Positions 52,988 through 62,030 of a stretch of 64,000 nt of DNA are shown here, piece after piece. The stretch is from Stappia albiluteola (GTDB lineage Bacteria > Pseudomonadota > Alphaproteobacteria > Rhizobiales > Stappiaceae): assembly GCF_014050225.1 (NCBI RefSeq), contig NZ_JACFXV010000006.1, positions 1 through 64,000 of the forward strand. The letters are read 5' to 3'. Position 1 is the first letter of the stretch, and each line of letters opens with the position of its first letter. Both the position numbers and the translations under genes were made by a program. Below the pieces are notes generated by a model, which made no database searches, was not told where the DNA came from, and saw nothing but the letters and a program-made list of their open reading frames with translations.

Positions 52988-53450
52988 ATGGATGAGCAGG
53001 AGAAGCTCACGCCGATCGGGCAAGTGATCTAAATCGGCGAGATGCTGACTTCCGCCTTCCGGGCTGAGAACATTACGGGGGCGCTGTCGGGCACGAGAGT
53101 GAGCTCAGGCGCGATCTCGCACCCGAACAATAAGATCTACGCCAAGATTGACGAGTGGCGGCACCGAAGGATAGAGCGCAGTCACCTCTACGTATTCCTA
53201 GACGGAATCGTGATGAAGCGCTCGTTGGTCGGCAAGGTCCAAAATGTCTCGCTACGGGTGGGGACCGAGCTGATGAGCAACGGCTTCCCGGCTATCCTCG
53301 GCATCGCGGAGGGCCCGAAGGAGGATAAATCCGGTTGGGCGGCGCTTCTGCGTCATCTCGTGGATAGTGGGCCCTCAGGTGTGCGGCCGTTCGTTTCCGA
53401 TGCTTGCCGTCGGCTCGTCGAAAGAGCCGCATTGCTGCCGTATGCGCAGT
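52988..53450 (+). pseudogene. IS256-family (mutator) transposase fragment
   Basis: From 53042 the plus strand reads NNKIYAKIDEWRHRRIERSH, LYVFLDGIVMKRSLVGKVQN, ILGIAEGPKEDKSGWAALLRH and GVRPFVSDACRRLVE. LDGIV carries the first catalytic Asp of IS256, the SDAC block the second. The upstream 50 bases (52988-53030) belong to the same gene but have a TAA stop, and the C-terminal half with the third acidic residue is replaced at about 53450 by an IS3 fragment. Dead gene. Confidence 0.8.
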
Positions 53451-53454
53451 GCCA

Positions 53455-53662
53455 GCAGACGCTTCAGTCGCGTGTTCTCGTCCTCCAACGCCTTCAGGCG
53501 GCGCGCCTCCGAGACGTCCATCCCGCCGAAACGGGCCTTCCAGTTGTAGATCGAGGCGTCACTGACCCCGTGCTTGCGGCACAGGTCGGCGACCGAAACA
53601 CCGGCCTCGTGTTCCTTCAGAATTCCGATGATCTGCTCTTCAGAAAAGCGGCTGCGCTTCAT
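53455..53662 (-). pseudogene. IS3-family OrfA fragment
   Basis: The minus strand from ATG 53662 encodes MKRSRFSEEQIIGILKEHEA, VSVADLCRKHGVSDASIYNW, and MDVSEARRLKALEDENTRLK, the helix-turn-helix and leucine zipper of IS3-family OrfA, then breaks at about 53460 where the IS256 sequence begins. OrfB is missing. It is joined to the IS256 fragment in opposite direction, a nested insertion remnant. Confidence 0.8.
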
Positions 53663-53936
53663 GTCCTGGTCCTCTCGATGGGCCAGAACGAACTTCAATC
53701 CGGATTAGAGCGCGGGGGCAACGTCAGCCTAAATAGCCGCTCCCGAACTCGAAGCCGTTGCCTGAGAGCACCGCTTACACACTGTCCGTATATTTGTTGG
53801 CTTGATGTTCATGCAGCAAGCCATCTTTGATGCTCCAACGATCTACAATTGGCACTCAAAACGGCATTACGTTAATAGCTTGCTCCATTCGGCGAATTGA
53901 AAATGGCATCTTGGATGGAAGTACACGCTTTGGTCT

Positions 53937-55208
53937 TTAGCGGGCCGGAACCCTCTTGGCACGTGGTAGGAACAAGATATCCAATTTGCCATCCCGACCG
54001 GGCAAGTCGACGCCCTGCATCTGCATGAATGAAGTTGAAGGAAACCTGAATTTCAAGGCTTGAACCAAATCCATTGAGACCACAAGGGATGCGCCAAGGC
54101 TTTTGGTTATGCGCTCCAGGCGGTAGGCAACGTTGACAGTATCGCCGAGGACCGTGAACTCATCATGGTAACCACTCTTTACGACGCCGCTAAGGATTGA
54201 CCCGTAATGCAGTCCTATTCCTACGGACGGTATCATTCCGTCCAGTCTTTTTTGCCCCTCAAGCCAACTATCGAGTGAATTCGATATTTCAATAGCACAT
54301 GCCAATGCCCGGTCGGTATCATCATTAGCATTGTGAGGGACGCCAAAAACGGCGAGGATGCCATCTCCGGTAAACTTGTCGATCACTCCGCGATGTTTTA
54401 ACACGGACTTCGAAACTATCTGCCGATACGCCGACAACATCAAAGCTAGTTTCTCAGGTGAGGTGTTTTCCGACAATCGAGTAAACGCTCGAATATCAAT
54501 GAACATCACGGCAGCGTGATTGCGCATCAATCCTAGGTTAGGGCCTTCTTCCTGGAGAGTTAGCGCAACCTGGGGAGAAAAGAAGCGGGTCAGATTCCGG
54601 CGCATATTGTCTGCATTCAGTGCGAGCAGCCTAGTTTGCTGCATCTCTGACGCAAAAAGATGCACGGCTATTGCTGTGAAACCGAAACTAGCGGCGAAGC
54701 CCAGATCCTTGTTGAACAAGCCCTCGATGAATGGTGTCAGCCCGATACTGTGGTGACGCAGCGCCTGGACGATCAACATTCCTATCCAAGCAAAGAAGAC
54801 AGCTGATGAAAAGACAATAATGCGGCCTTGATCCTGACGAAGAGCGACATGATTCAACAACACAAATGGGATCACAAGGCTCGTAGTTGTCAGATTGTGA
54901 TTGGCTGTCGCAGCAGTATCCAGAAGGTTGCCGTAAAGCACTACACTGACCAAAACTGCATCGATCAATATGTAGATCATTGTGGCATTGCGCCAATCGG
55001 GTCGGTAGAAGCTGGTCAATATGGACGTGGCTGTCACCGTCAGATAGGCAAATGCAATTAGAAGGTAGCCGACGATATTGTGGTGAGAGCTTTCGAAAAA
55101 CAAATTTACGGCGACGATACCAAAGGCAACGAGCCGCAACGCGTTCCAGCGGAGCTCACGAGACGCATCAACGCCAAGAAGCGAAGTGCCGTCACGATTT
55201 TGTCCCAA
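53937..55208 (-). CDS. Adenylate/guanylate cyclase with membrane N-terminus
   Basis: 423 residues. About six helices in residues 20-200, then a short linker and a class III cyclase domain at about 235-405: VMFIDIRAFTRLSENTSPEK with the first metal Asp, DKFTGDGILAVFG with the second, GLHYGSILSGVV and EFTVLGDTVNVAYRLE. The catalytic centre appears complete, so it should make cyclic AMP, though a cGMP product cannot be excluded. The gene is on the minus strand at the end of the copper cluster, 94 bp after the CusF gene. Its link to copper is unclear; the membrane part may sense an envelope condition. Confidence 0.88.
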   Translation of the reverse strand: MGQNRDGTSLLGVDASRELRWNALRLVAFGIVAVNLFFESSHHNIVGYLLIAFAYLTVTATSILTSFYRPDWRNATMIYILIDAVLVSVVLYGNLLDTAATANHNLTTTSLVIPFVLLNHVALRQDQGRIIVFSSAVFFAWIGMLIVQALRHHSIGLTPFIEGLFNKDLGFAASFGFTAIAVHLFASEMQQTRLLALNADNMRRNLTRFFSPQVALTLQEEGPNLGLMRNHAAVMFIDIRAFTRLSENTSPEKLALMLSAYRQIVSKSVLKHRGVIDKFTGDGILAVFGVPHNANDDTDRALACAIEISNSLDSWLEGQKRLDGMIPSVGIGLHYGSILSGVVKSGYHDEFTVLGDTVNVAYRLERITKSLGASLVVSMDLVQALKFRFPSTSFMQMQGVDLPGRDGKLDILFLPRAKRVPAR

Positions 55209-55301
55209 GACGGGCTCCTCTTAGTCCGGCAGATTCCACGAGGGGCGCAATGCGCCAAGGCGCGAGGCGCCCCTGTAGGGGGAATGAGGGCGTTTCCGGT
55301 T

Positions 55302-55586
55302 TTATTTGATTTCGACGATAGTGAGCTTGCCGTTCACCCGGTCGGCGACGAATTCGATGTTGTCGCCTGCTTTCAGCTTTTCAAGCATGGCATCGTCGGC
55401 CGGGCGAAACACCATCGTCATTGCCGGCATGTCGAGGTTTTTTAGCTCCTCATGGATGACGGTGACTTTTCCAGCCTTAGCGTCAACTTTCTTGACGGTG
55501 CCCTTTGTATATTCGGTCGCGAATACGCTACTTGCGCTAAAAAACAACGATGCACAGGCAAGTGCAATTTTCGATATTTTTGTCAT
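55302..55586 (-). CDS. CusF-like periplasmic copper-binding protein
   Basis: 94 residues from ATG 55586; the frame is open to 55661. A signal peptide (MTKISKIALACASLFFSASS) precedes the CusF-type OB fold: YTKGTVKKVDAKAGKVTVIH, EELKNLDMPAMTMVFRP. The family's copper site uses a His, two Met and a Trp; here VIHEE carries the His and DMPAMTMVF the Met pair, while the Trp is not seen. It carries Cu+ in the periplasm to an exporter or oxidase. Last gene of the minus-strand copper cluster before the cyclase. Confidence 0.85.
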   Translation of the reverse strand: MTKISKIALACASLFFSASSVFATEYTKGTVKKVDAKAGKVTVIHEELKNLDMPAMTMVFRPADDAMLEKLKAGDNIEFVADRVNGKLTIVEIK

Positions 55587-55669
55587 GTTGCACCTTTTGT
55601 TTGTCAGTTCAGCGTTGGATATTCCCAAGGCGAACCGGATGAGCGTGGGGTTTTCTTTCAAAAAGCGGA

Positions 55670-56233
55670 TCAGTTGCGTGCGAGCGAATTGACAACGTCA
55701 ATGCCGCCCCTCATCCCGGCTTCATAATGCCCCGGGATGAGGCAAGCGAACTCGAAATCGCCGTCGTTGACGAACGACCAGATGATCTCGGCTTTGCTTC
55801 CGGGCTCCAGGTGAACCGAATTCGGGTCGTCGTGTTCCATTTCCGGAAATTTTTCCATGAGCGCCTTGTGTTCGGAAATTCCATGGTGATCGTCGAGCAC
55901 GAATTCGTGGGCGAGTTCTCCCTTGTTTTCGATGATGAAGCGAATCGTCTCGCCGTGATTGATCTGCATTTGGTTTGGTTCAAAGATCATGTCGCCATCA
56001 TCCGTTTCGCGCATCGTAACGGTGATCGACCGCGTGACTTTCGATGCCTTGCCCGGCTCCCCGACAGCCATTCTGTGGTGTTCTGCCGCCAAAGCGTGAC
56101 CATGCCCTCCGGTATCCGCTCCGTGGTGAGGCGTCTTTGCCGCGTCCCCGTGGCCGCCGGCGTGGCTGCCGCCGGCCGCGGCAGCGGAGGCATAAAGAAT
56201 GGCGCTGACAGTCGTGGTCATAAATCTCTGCAT
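55670..56233 (-). CDS. Cupredoxin-family copper-binding protein
   Basis: 187 residues from ATG 56233. Signal peptide (MTTTVSAILYASAAAAGGSH), a His-rich linker (HAGGHGDAAKTPHHGADTGG), then a cupredoxin fold: FEPNQMQINHGETIRFIIEN, ELAHEFVLDDHHG with the first His, and FACLIPGHYEAGM, the Cys-His-Met copper box. A type 1 copper centre or copper-storage site in the periplasm is expected. It lies 44 bp downstream of the multicopper oxidase. Confidence 0.85.
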   Translation of the reverse strand: MQRFMTTTVSAILYASAAAAGGSHAGGHGDAAKTPHHGADTGGHGHALAAEHHRMAVGEPGKASKVTRSITVTMRETDDGDMIFEPNQMQINHGETIRFIIENKGELAHEFVLDDHHGISEHKALMEKFPEMEHDDPNSVHLEPGSKAEIIWSFVNDGDFEFACLIPGHYEAGMRGGIDVVNSLARN

Positions 56234-56277
56234 TCGTTTTCCCTTCTGGAAATTGCCGTGAGCATCAAGCGCTGGCA

Positions 56278-57636
56278 TTAGCCGGCCGTGTTGTGAGATC
56301 CGGGCCTCGGGGTAATTTGGGTTTGAGCATCGGCGGCCTTTCGCGGTTCCGGCAATTCGCCGGTCCACTCGTAAGCCTGCGTTCCCGGTGGGTTCTGGTA
56401 CCAGCCAGGATCCGAGTAATCGCCGGGGGTCAGGCCTTCGCGCACCTTGACGACCGAGAACATGCCGCCCATTTCGAGCGGGCCGTGCGGTCCCCATCCG
56501 GTCATCATCGGAATAGTATTGTCCGGCAATTCCATTTCCATGACGCCCATATCGGCCATTCCGGCAGTCCCCATTGGCATGTATTCCGGCTGAAGATTGC
56601 GGATTTTCTTCGTCAAATTGCGCTTGTCTGCGCCGACGAATGTGGGAACGTCATGCCCCATTGCGTTCATTGTGTGATGCGACTTGTGGCAGTGGATCGC
56701 CCAATCGCCTTCGTAGATTGCATCGAATTCAAAGGCCCGCATGGCGCCGACAGGAATATCGATCGACACTTCAGGCCATTGCGCTTCAGGCTTAACCCAC
56801 CCTCCATCCGTGCAGGTCACGGCAAAATCGTAGCCGTGCATGTGGATGGGATGGTTGGTCATTGTCAGGTTGCCGACCCGGATCCGGGCCCGTTCGCCTT
56901 TGCCTATGGGGAGGGGGTCGATTCCGGGAAACACCCGGCTGTTCCATCCCCAAAGGCTGAAATCGAGCATCGTCATCACCTTCGGCACATACATGCCGGG
57001 GTCGATGTCGAAGGCGTTCAGCATGATCAGGAAGTCGCGATCGACCCGCCGGAAGTTCGGGTCCTTGGGATGGACGATGAACATGCCCATCATGCCCATC
57101 GCCATTTGCACCATTTCATCGGCGTGCGGGTGGTACATGAAGGTGCCGCTCTTCACGAGGTCGAACTCGTAAACGAAGGTCTTGCCGGTGGGGATGCCGG
57201 GATGGGAAAGGCCCGATACGCCGTCCATACCTGACGGCAAGATAAGCCCGTGCCAATGAACCGATGTGTGCTCAGGTAACTTGTTCGTCACGAATATGCG
57301 GATGCGGTCTCCTTCAACCGCCTCGATCGTCGGCCCGGGCGATTGACCATTGTAACCCCATAGGTAGGCGGTCATGCCCTCTGCGACTTCCCGCTCGACC
57401 GGTTCGGCGACCAGATGGAATTCCTTGACGCCGTTGTTCATCCGGAACGGCAGGGTCCAGCCGTTCAGCGTTACGACCGGGTTGTAGTCCGGACCGCTTT
57501 GCGGATGCAGCGGCGGCTGCGTTGCCGCCGTCTCCATGATTGCCGCTTCGGGAAGTCCGGCGTTTGCCGTTTTCGACCAGGCTGCCGTCGAGACCAGTGC
57601 AGCGCCGGCGCCCAGCAATTGACGTCTGTTGAACAT
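56278..57636 (-). CDS. Multicopper oxidase
   Basis: 452 residues from ATG 57636. Twin-arginine-type start MFNRRQLLGAGAALVSTAAW. The copper motifs are in order: TSVHWHGLILPSGMDG, GTFMYHPHADEMVQMAMG, NHPIHMHGYDF and IHCHKSHHTMNAMGHD (the type 1/type 3 box). It oxidises Cu+ in the periplasm and is related to CopA/CueO-type oxidases; a Met-rich stretch near residue 380 to the end (GMADMGVMEMELPDN) fits copper binding. Frame open up to 57798; the upstream part is antisense to the TolC-like gene end. Confidence 0.9.
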   Translation of the reverse strand: MFNRRQLLGAGAALVSTAAWSKTANAGLPEAAIMETAATQPPLHPQSGPDYNPVVTLNGWTLPFRMNNGVKEFHLVAEPVEREVAEGMTAYLWGYNGQSPGPTIEAVEGDRIRIFVTNKLPEHTSVHWHGLILPSGMDGVSGLSHPGIPTGKTFVYEFDLVKSGTFMYHPHADEMVQMAMGMMGMFIVHPKDPNFRRVDRDFLIMLNAFDIDPGMYVPKVMTMLDFSLWGWNSRVFPGIDPLPIGKGERARIRVGNLTMTNHPIHMHGYDFAVTCTDGGWVKPEAQWPEVSIDIPVGAMRAFEFDAIYEGDWAIHCHKSHHTMNAMGHDVPTFVGADKRNLTKKIRNLQPEYMPMGTAGMADMGVMEMELPDNTIPMMTGWGPHGPLEMGGMFSVVKVREGLTPGDYSDPGWYQNPPGTQAYEWTGELPEPRKAADAQTQITPRPGSHNTAG

Positions 57637-57649
57637 GGCTTTCTCCTGT

Positions 57650-59122
57650 TTAGTGGCCGCCGCCGCTGCTGTCCGCGACTGCGATAGCCTCGCTGTCACC
57701 GCCGCCTGCTGCGCCGCGGCCGCCGAAAATCGCACCGGAAAGGTCAGCGTCCGCGAGCCAGAAATCGCGCTTGGCCCTGCCTGCCAGAAGCATGGCATTG
57801 GTCTTCGCCCGCGTATCGGCGAGGAGTTCGAACGTGTTGGTGAACATCGCGTTGTTCGTCAGCAGGCCTTCTTCTTCAATGCGTGTGCGCAGAGGCAGGA
57901 CATTGGTTTGGTAATGGCGTGCGATGTCGTGGGTCGAGCGGTAGGCGGTATAGGCCGACCGCGCTTCGGAGCGGATATTGACCGCCCTTTCCGCCAGCAG
58001 GTTGGCTGCCCGCATATACGCCAGTTCCGCCTTGCGAAGCCGGGCTTTACCGCTGTCGAAGACCGGAATGACGAATTCCAGCTCGAATTGAGGCGTCGTA
58101 CTGGTTGAGGTTTCTCCATCGTCCCTCTCTCGCTCCACTTCGAGGCCGCCGATCAGTTCCAGGTCGGTGACGTATCGCGTCGCCTCGGTGAACCTGTAAC
58201 TCTTGGACATCGCTTCGAGCTCAAGCCGGGCAATCTGAAGGTCGACACGGTTCTTCAAGGCTTCCGCCTCCACCGCGTCCTTTACGGCGAGCCTTCCCGG
58301 CAGGGCCGGCAGTTGGTCAGGAACGAAGAAGTCGACTTCGTCGCCCCAAAGTCCCATCAGGCGGGCTAATTCTTCCTTCGCAAGCCTTGCGGCAAGGCGC
58401 GCCTCGGCCTTCTGGCCGGTCAACTCGGCATAGAAGACATGCTCGCGCGCCTGGCCCGCTTTCGGCAGCGCTCCCGTTTCACCGAGTTTTTCGGCGAGTT
58501 CCGATGCGGCGTCGGCCGCGACCTGCGCCTGGTTGAGAACCTGGACCGCTTCGAAGCCGGAAACCGCGTCGATCCAGGCTTTGCGGGTGGCACCTGCGAG
58601 ACGAAGCGTTTCTTCTGCCGCCCTCAATTGCGCTTGCCTGAAGCGGGTATCCGCCAGATCGACGCGATCCTTGCGGGTTGCCAGCGATAGGATATTGGCG
58701 GCCACCGTCCCCTCAATGCTGCGGAACGCATCCAGGCCTGGAGCACCGATGCCGAATGTGCCGATCGAAACGCGCGGGTTTTCCGGCAGGAGCTGCTGCC
58801 AGACATCCGCAGCCGACATGCCAAGGTCGGCGTAGGCCGCCTGCAGACCTCGGTTGTTGAGAAGCGCAACCTGGATCGCCGTGTCAGCCGAGACGGTTTT
58901 CTTGTGCACCAGGCCATGCACCTGTTTCTTGAGCGATTCCGCGTGCTCCTGGTTCTGAATCCAGACGGAAGATCTGCCTGTTGCTTTGCGGGTAGTTTCG
59001 GCCACGGTGGAGAAGCCGGCGCCCGGCTCCGAATATTCCGAGATCTGCGCGGTACTGGCGCAGGCCCCGGCAAGCAGCGACAGCAGGGAGACGGCGCCCA
59101 TTTGGCGCGCGATACGCCTCAT
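57650..59122 (-). CDS. TolC-family outer membrane efflux protein
   Basis: 490 residues. Lipoprotein-like signal (SLLSLLAGACAST, Cys at about 21). Two repeats of the outer-membrane efflux fold: IQVALLNNRGLQAAYADLGM with LLPENPRVSIGTFG, and the second half with DLQIARLELEAMSKSYRFTE, FVIPVFDSGKARLRKAELAY. It forms the outer membrane channel of an export system. No RND or membrane-fusion partner is found beside it; with the oxidase and cupredoxin, it resembles rhizobial omp-multicopper-oxidase copper operons. It overlaps the upstream lipoprotein gene. Confidence 0.88.
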   Translation of the reverse strand: MRRIARQMGAVSLLSLLAGACASTAQISEYSEPGAGFSTVAETTRKATGRSSVWIQNQEHAESLKKQVHGLVHKKTVSADTAIQVALLNNRGLQAAYADLGMSAADVWQQLLPENPRVSIGTFGIGAPGLDAFRSIEGTVAANILSLATRKDRVDLADTRFRQAQLRAAEETLRLAGATRKAWIDAVSGFEAVQVLNQAQVAADAASELAEKLGETGALPKAGQAREHVFYAELTGQKAEARLAARLAKEELARLMGLWGDEVDFFVPDQLPALPGRLAVKDAVEAEALKNRVDLQIARLELEAMSKSYRFTEATRYVTDLELIGGLEVERERDDGETSTSTTPQFELEFVIPVFDSGKARLRKAELAYMRAANLLAERAVNIRSEARSAYTAYRSTHDIARHYQTNVLPLRTRIEEEGLLTNNAMFTNTFELLADTRAKTNAMLLAGRAKRDFWLADADLSGAIFGGRGAAGGGDSEAIAVADSSGGGH

Positions 59123-59349
59123 GAATCACCTCCCGCTCCAGGAGCCTGCTCGTCGTTGAGTTGACGCCAGGGTTTGGGGTCGATTGGTACTCTGTGAGTG
59201 TATTCGCCGATGGCGGAGATGTCTGCGCTGCGCAGCAAGCCGATTTGGGCGTCGGCCGGCGATTGAAGTGGCAGCACGTTTTGCGGCTGCGATGCCGTAC
59301 ATGCGCCAAGGCCTGCCGGCAGCAGCACTGCCAGGATCAGATTTTTCAC
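59119..59349 (-). CDS. Small lipoprotein
   Basis: 76 residues from GTG 59349 (GTG 59358 also possible). Signal and lipobox FVKNLILAVLLPAGLGAC, mature part with TASQPQNVLPLQSPADAQIG and HRVPIDPKPWRQLNDE. Short lipoproteins of this sort stand before TolC-type copper genes in rhizobia; role unknown. Start of the TolC-like gene overlaps its stop. Confidence 0.65.
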   Translation of the reverse strand: MKNLILAVLLPAGLGACTASQPQNVLPLQSPADAQIGLLRSADISAIGEYTHRVPIDPKPWRQLNDEQAPGAGGDS

Positions 59350-59434
59350 GAAATTCACCTGAAAATGAACATTGCCAGTCGCAGGGGGCAATTACGTCCC
59401 CCGCGGTCGAGATGGTCAGCGCGCTTCAGCGCGA

Positions 59435-59839
59435 TCAGGCAATGGGTGGCTCGTAAAGGCGACCTACAGGCTGCGCCGCCAAGCCTTCGAGGAAGAGATC
59501 GTACATATCGCGACCCGGGCTTCCATCAGTCAAATCCGCTGCCACCGCGAGGTCCGCGACAAAACATAGCCCGTAGCAGCACGTGTCATCACGGGCCGTG
59601 TCATGATCATGCGCTGCTTGGTCTTCATCGCACTGCGCCTGACTAAGTGAGTGCGAGCCGGTATGAGACCTGCCGTCAACCTCAGTATCCATCCAAACGA
59701 GGGCGGCATCAGCCGCCCCTTGGATTTCCGCTGGCGATACTGCGGCAAGATGCGGCTGGGAAAGGGACGGCAGGACGAGCAGGACGGCGATCATCACCAT
59801 CCGCATTAGCCCACCGAGCGTCCCAATCTTCGCCAACAT
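59435..59839 (-). CDS. Exported Cys/His protein of copper cluster
   Basis: 134 residues. Signal peptide (MRMVMIAVLLVLPSLSQP after a short lead), a mid region with HSLSQAQCDEDQAAHDHD and TCCYGLCFVADL, and the end PVGRLYEPPIA. The Cys cluster CCYGLC and nearby His residues suggest metal binding. Not assigned to a family. It is the first gene in the minus-strand copper cluster. Confidence 0.55.
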   Translation of the reverse strand: MLAKIGTLGGLMRMVMIAVLLVLPSLSQPHLAAVSPAEIQGAADAALVWMDTEVDGRSHTGSHSLSQAQCDEDQAAHDHDTARDDTCCYGLCFVADLAVAADLTDGSPGRDMYDLFLEGLAAQPVGRLYEPPIA

Positions 59840-59900
59840 CGAATCCTTTTCTCACGATTCGCTTAATCCGAGTAGGCGAGATGTATTGTCGCGCCATTTA

Positions 59901-60900
59901 GAGATCAAGCCCAATCTCGGAGCACTCAACGCGTGCGACCTGTACAGGCCGCCGAAATGACGCGTGAAGGACCAATTAATCTCCTGAGCCAATGGTTTTT
60001 TCTAAGCTTTGGCTGATCCGGAGCGGAGCTGAATTTTGCGTGATCGCTGTGGCAAGTGGGCACCGCTGAAAGGGCTGTGCCCGGTTCAAGTCAGGTCCCG
60101 CTGCTCGGATAGGCGGCGACGACAAGTGTCTCGGAAAACTTATCCGGTTGCTTTTCGGACAAAATCTTTGCGATTGGTCATTCAAACCTTTTCGAAACGG
60201 TCTCTCAAGCGTACAACGGTCTGGCGTAAGTTTTCAGCTAGCGAAAAAGTCAAATTTCTGAGGCATATTCGCCCCACCTTTACGCCCACGGGCTGATACG
60301 CAGCAACGCTTTATGGAATAGACTGACTACATCCTAGATAATGCGAATCTCTCATACTGGGAATGATGTGAGTGCCCGCGCCAGGGATACTCCGCGCCTG
60401 CTTCGCAGGTGGCGGCGATAGTTTAACACAGTGACGCTTCTGAAGTCTTGTTGAAGGCAGTGCGCTGCAATTCGGCGGTTTCCACCTGTGCTCAAGCTGG
60501 CGGTGCGTTCGGGGCGGAGATGGGACGCAGCTACACTGACCTGGACAAGCTCGCCACTCATGGCGCCGGGCGCGGCCGACGCGAGTCTCGCCGATCGGAC
60601 GATACCAGTATGGAGCTACATGGCGGGCGCCCAGTACATGCTTTCAGGACACTCGAAGCCTGATTGTTTGGCGAGTTTCCTTTCGTTGTAACCCCGGCCA
60701 AGCCGTCGTCGGATGCGGTAAACTCGGTGGCGGGAAAGGCAACGGCGCTCCTTCGCCGGCTGTTCATCAAGGCAGTCACCATCCCTGCATGTCTCTCATC
60801 GCGTAAATCCCGCGGCGGTCCGTTCAACCCGCCGTCCGAGAAAATTTCCCCTGCCGCGAAAAGTGCTCCGCTGACGCTGCGCCCCCGGCGGCCCGTGGCC
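59901..60900. other. Spacer between copper cargo and DUF736 module
   Basis: One kilobase without a convincing gene. Short frames on both strands (60036-60296, 60448-60691, 60558-60827) have no recognisable domain. It is probably the right junction of the cargo and may contain decayed sequence. Confidence 0.35.
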
Positions 60901-60902
60901 GC

Positions 60903-61105
60903 CTATTCTTCGAATAGCGCGCAAGGCGCGCCGGGGTGACGGCAATGCCGTCAACTTTTCCCGGCATTCCTCGCGCCCGCTTCGCTCCAAATTTTCCCTC
61001 CCGGCGGGTCCTCCACTTCGTTCCGGCCCTCCGCTTACGCTGCGGGTGATCCGGCCCGCCTATGCGGTCTTTCCGCTGGAGCCATCGCAGGGATGGTCCC
61101 TGCGA
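60903..61105. promoter_or_regulatory. Leader of the DUF736 gene with three hairpins
   Basis: Three perfect short hairpins lie in this leader: CTATTC-TTC-GAATAG (60903-60917), TGACGGC-AAT-GCCGTCA (60937-60953, followed by ACTTTTC, terminator-like), and TCGCAGGGA-TGG-TCCCTGCGA (61085-61105), the last ending 23 bases before ATG 61129. Their role is unknown; they may control expression of the transfer module. Confidence 0.5.
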
Positions 61106-61128
61106 CGAACAGCGAAAGGATTATCACC

Positions 61129-61467
61129 ATGGCCATCACCCTCGGCACGTTCTCCAAGCAGAACGACGGCAGCTTCACCGGGACCCTCAAGACCCTCAAC
61201 GTCACCGCCAGCCTCATCGTCGTCCCCGTCGACAAGATGTCCGAAAACGCCCCCGACTATCGCGTCTATGCCGGCAACGGCCAGCGCTACGAGGTCGGCG
61301 CCGGCTGGAGCCAGGTCGCCAAGTCGAGCGGCGAGACCTACCTGAACCTCAAGATCGCCGCGCCGGAATTCGGCCCCAACTGGGTACGCGCCCGCCTCGT
61401 CAAGCTGGAGACGCCGATGGAGGACCGCACCTCCCACCTCGCCCTGTGGGAGCCGCGCGAGCGCTGA
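61129..61467 (+). CDS. DUF736 family protein
   Basis: 112 residues from ATG 61129. The family pattern is complete: MAITLGTFSKQNDGSFTGTL, SENAPDYRVYAGNGQRYEVG, GETYLNLKIAAPEFG and LVKLETPMEDRTSHLALWEP. Uncharacterised proteins of this type are found in nearly all conjugative elements of Rhizobiales and Sphingomonadales. It starts the right-hand module with the excisionase-like, TraF, lytic transglycosylase and relaxase genes. The 5' leader folds strongly. Confidence 0.9.
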   Translation: MAITLGTFSKQNDGSFTGTLKTLNVTASLIVVPVDKMSENAPDYRVYAGNGQRYEVGAGWSQVAKSSGETYLNLKIAAPEFGPNWVRARLVKLETPMEDRTSHLALWEPRER

Positions 61468-61486
61468 TCCCGCCCATTCCCGAAGA

Positions 61487-61518
61487 CCCCGCCGGAGCGC
61501 ATCCGGCGGGGCTTATCT
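61487..61518. terminator. Hairpin after DUF736 gene
   Basis: Arms CCCCGCCGGA (61487-61496) and TCCGGCGGGG (61502-61511), perfect 10 bp with a 5-nt loop, then CTTATCTT. It is 20 bp after the stop codon, a good intrinsic terminator candidate. Confidence 0.65.
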
Positions 61519-61765
61519 TCATGCATTCCGCCGCGCCCGACCGCCGCAATCCAATCGGTGTCGGCGCTGGTCGCGCCGACGGGCTTTCCGTCTCGATCTT
61601 CCCATTCTGCCATCCGGCGCAACGAGCCTGTAAAGGATCGGTGCTGCGCACCCCTCCAAAATACTCCGTTCCGCTGGCGCTTCACTCCGCATTTTGGCTC
61701 CTCCCGCGCCCGCTTCGCGGCGGCTTCGCCGTCCTTGACAGGCTCTATCCGGATGACCGGGGACC

Positions 61766-61786
61766 CCGTTCTCGACGGGAGAACGG
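61766..61786. other. Leader hairpin upstream of the 61807 gene
   Basis: CCGTTCTC (61766-61773), loop GACGG, GAGAACGG (61779-61786), perfect 8 bp. It ends 20 bases before ATG 61807, with TAGGAGG in between, similar to the leaders of other genes of this element. Confidence 0.5.
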
Positions 61787-61806
61787 CTCAATCATAGGAG
61801 GTTCCC

Positions 61807-62019
61807 ATGTCCATCCAGATCAATTTCGGCCACGACATCCGCGTTGAGTATCGCGGCCATTTCTACGCCGAGGACGAGCTGCGCGAGAGCATCTGGCTCG
61901 TCAACATGGAGCTGCGCAATGGCCTGCCGACGCGCGAGCGCATCGAGGCCAAGCGGCAGATCACGGAGATGGAAGCGGCGCTGACAGCGCTGCTGAACAC
62001 AGCGGAGGCGGGGCATTGA
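61807..62019 (+). CDS. Small ICE protein, hypothetical
   Basis: 70 residues preceded by TAGGAGGTTCCC. Begins MSIQINFGHDIRVEYRGHFY and ends with a helix (MELRNGLPTRERIEAKRQIT...). No known function. Similar short genes commonly follow DUF736 in this type of element. Confidence 0.7.
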   Translation: MSIQINFGHDIRVEYRGHFYAEDELRESIWLVNMELRNGLPTRERIEAKRQITEMEAALTALLNTAEAGH

Positions 62020-62030
62020 GCCCCGCTTTT
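62008..62030. terminator. Hairpin with T-run over the stop of the 61807 gene
   Basis: GCGGGGC (62008-62014), loop ATTGA (including the stop codon), GCCCCGC (62020-62026), then TTTT. Good intrinsic terminator. A second inverted repeat (GGGGGG...CCCCCC) is found around 62079-62104. Confidence 0.6.
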
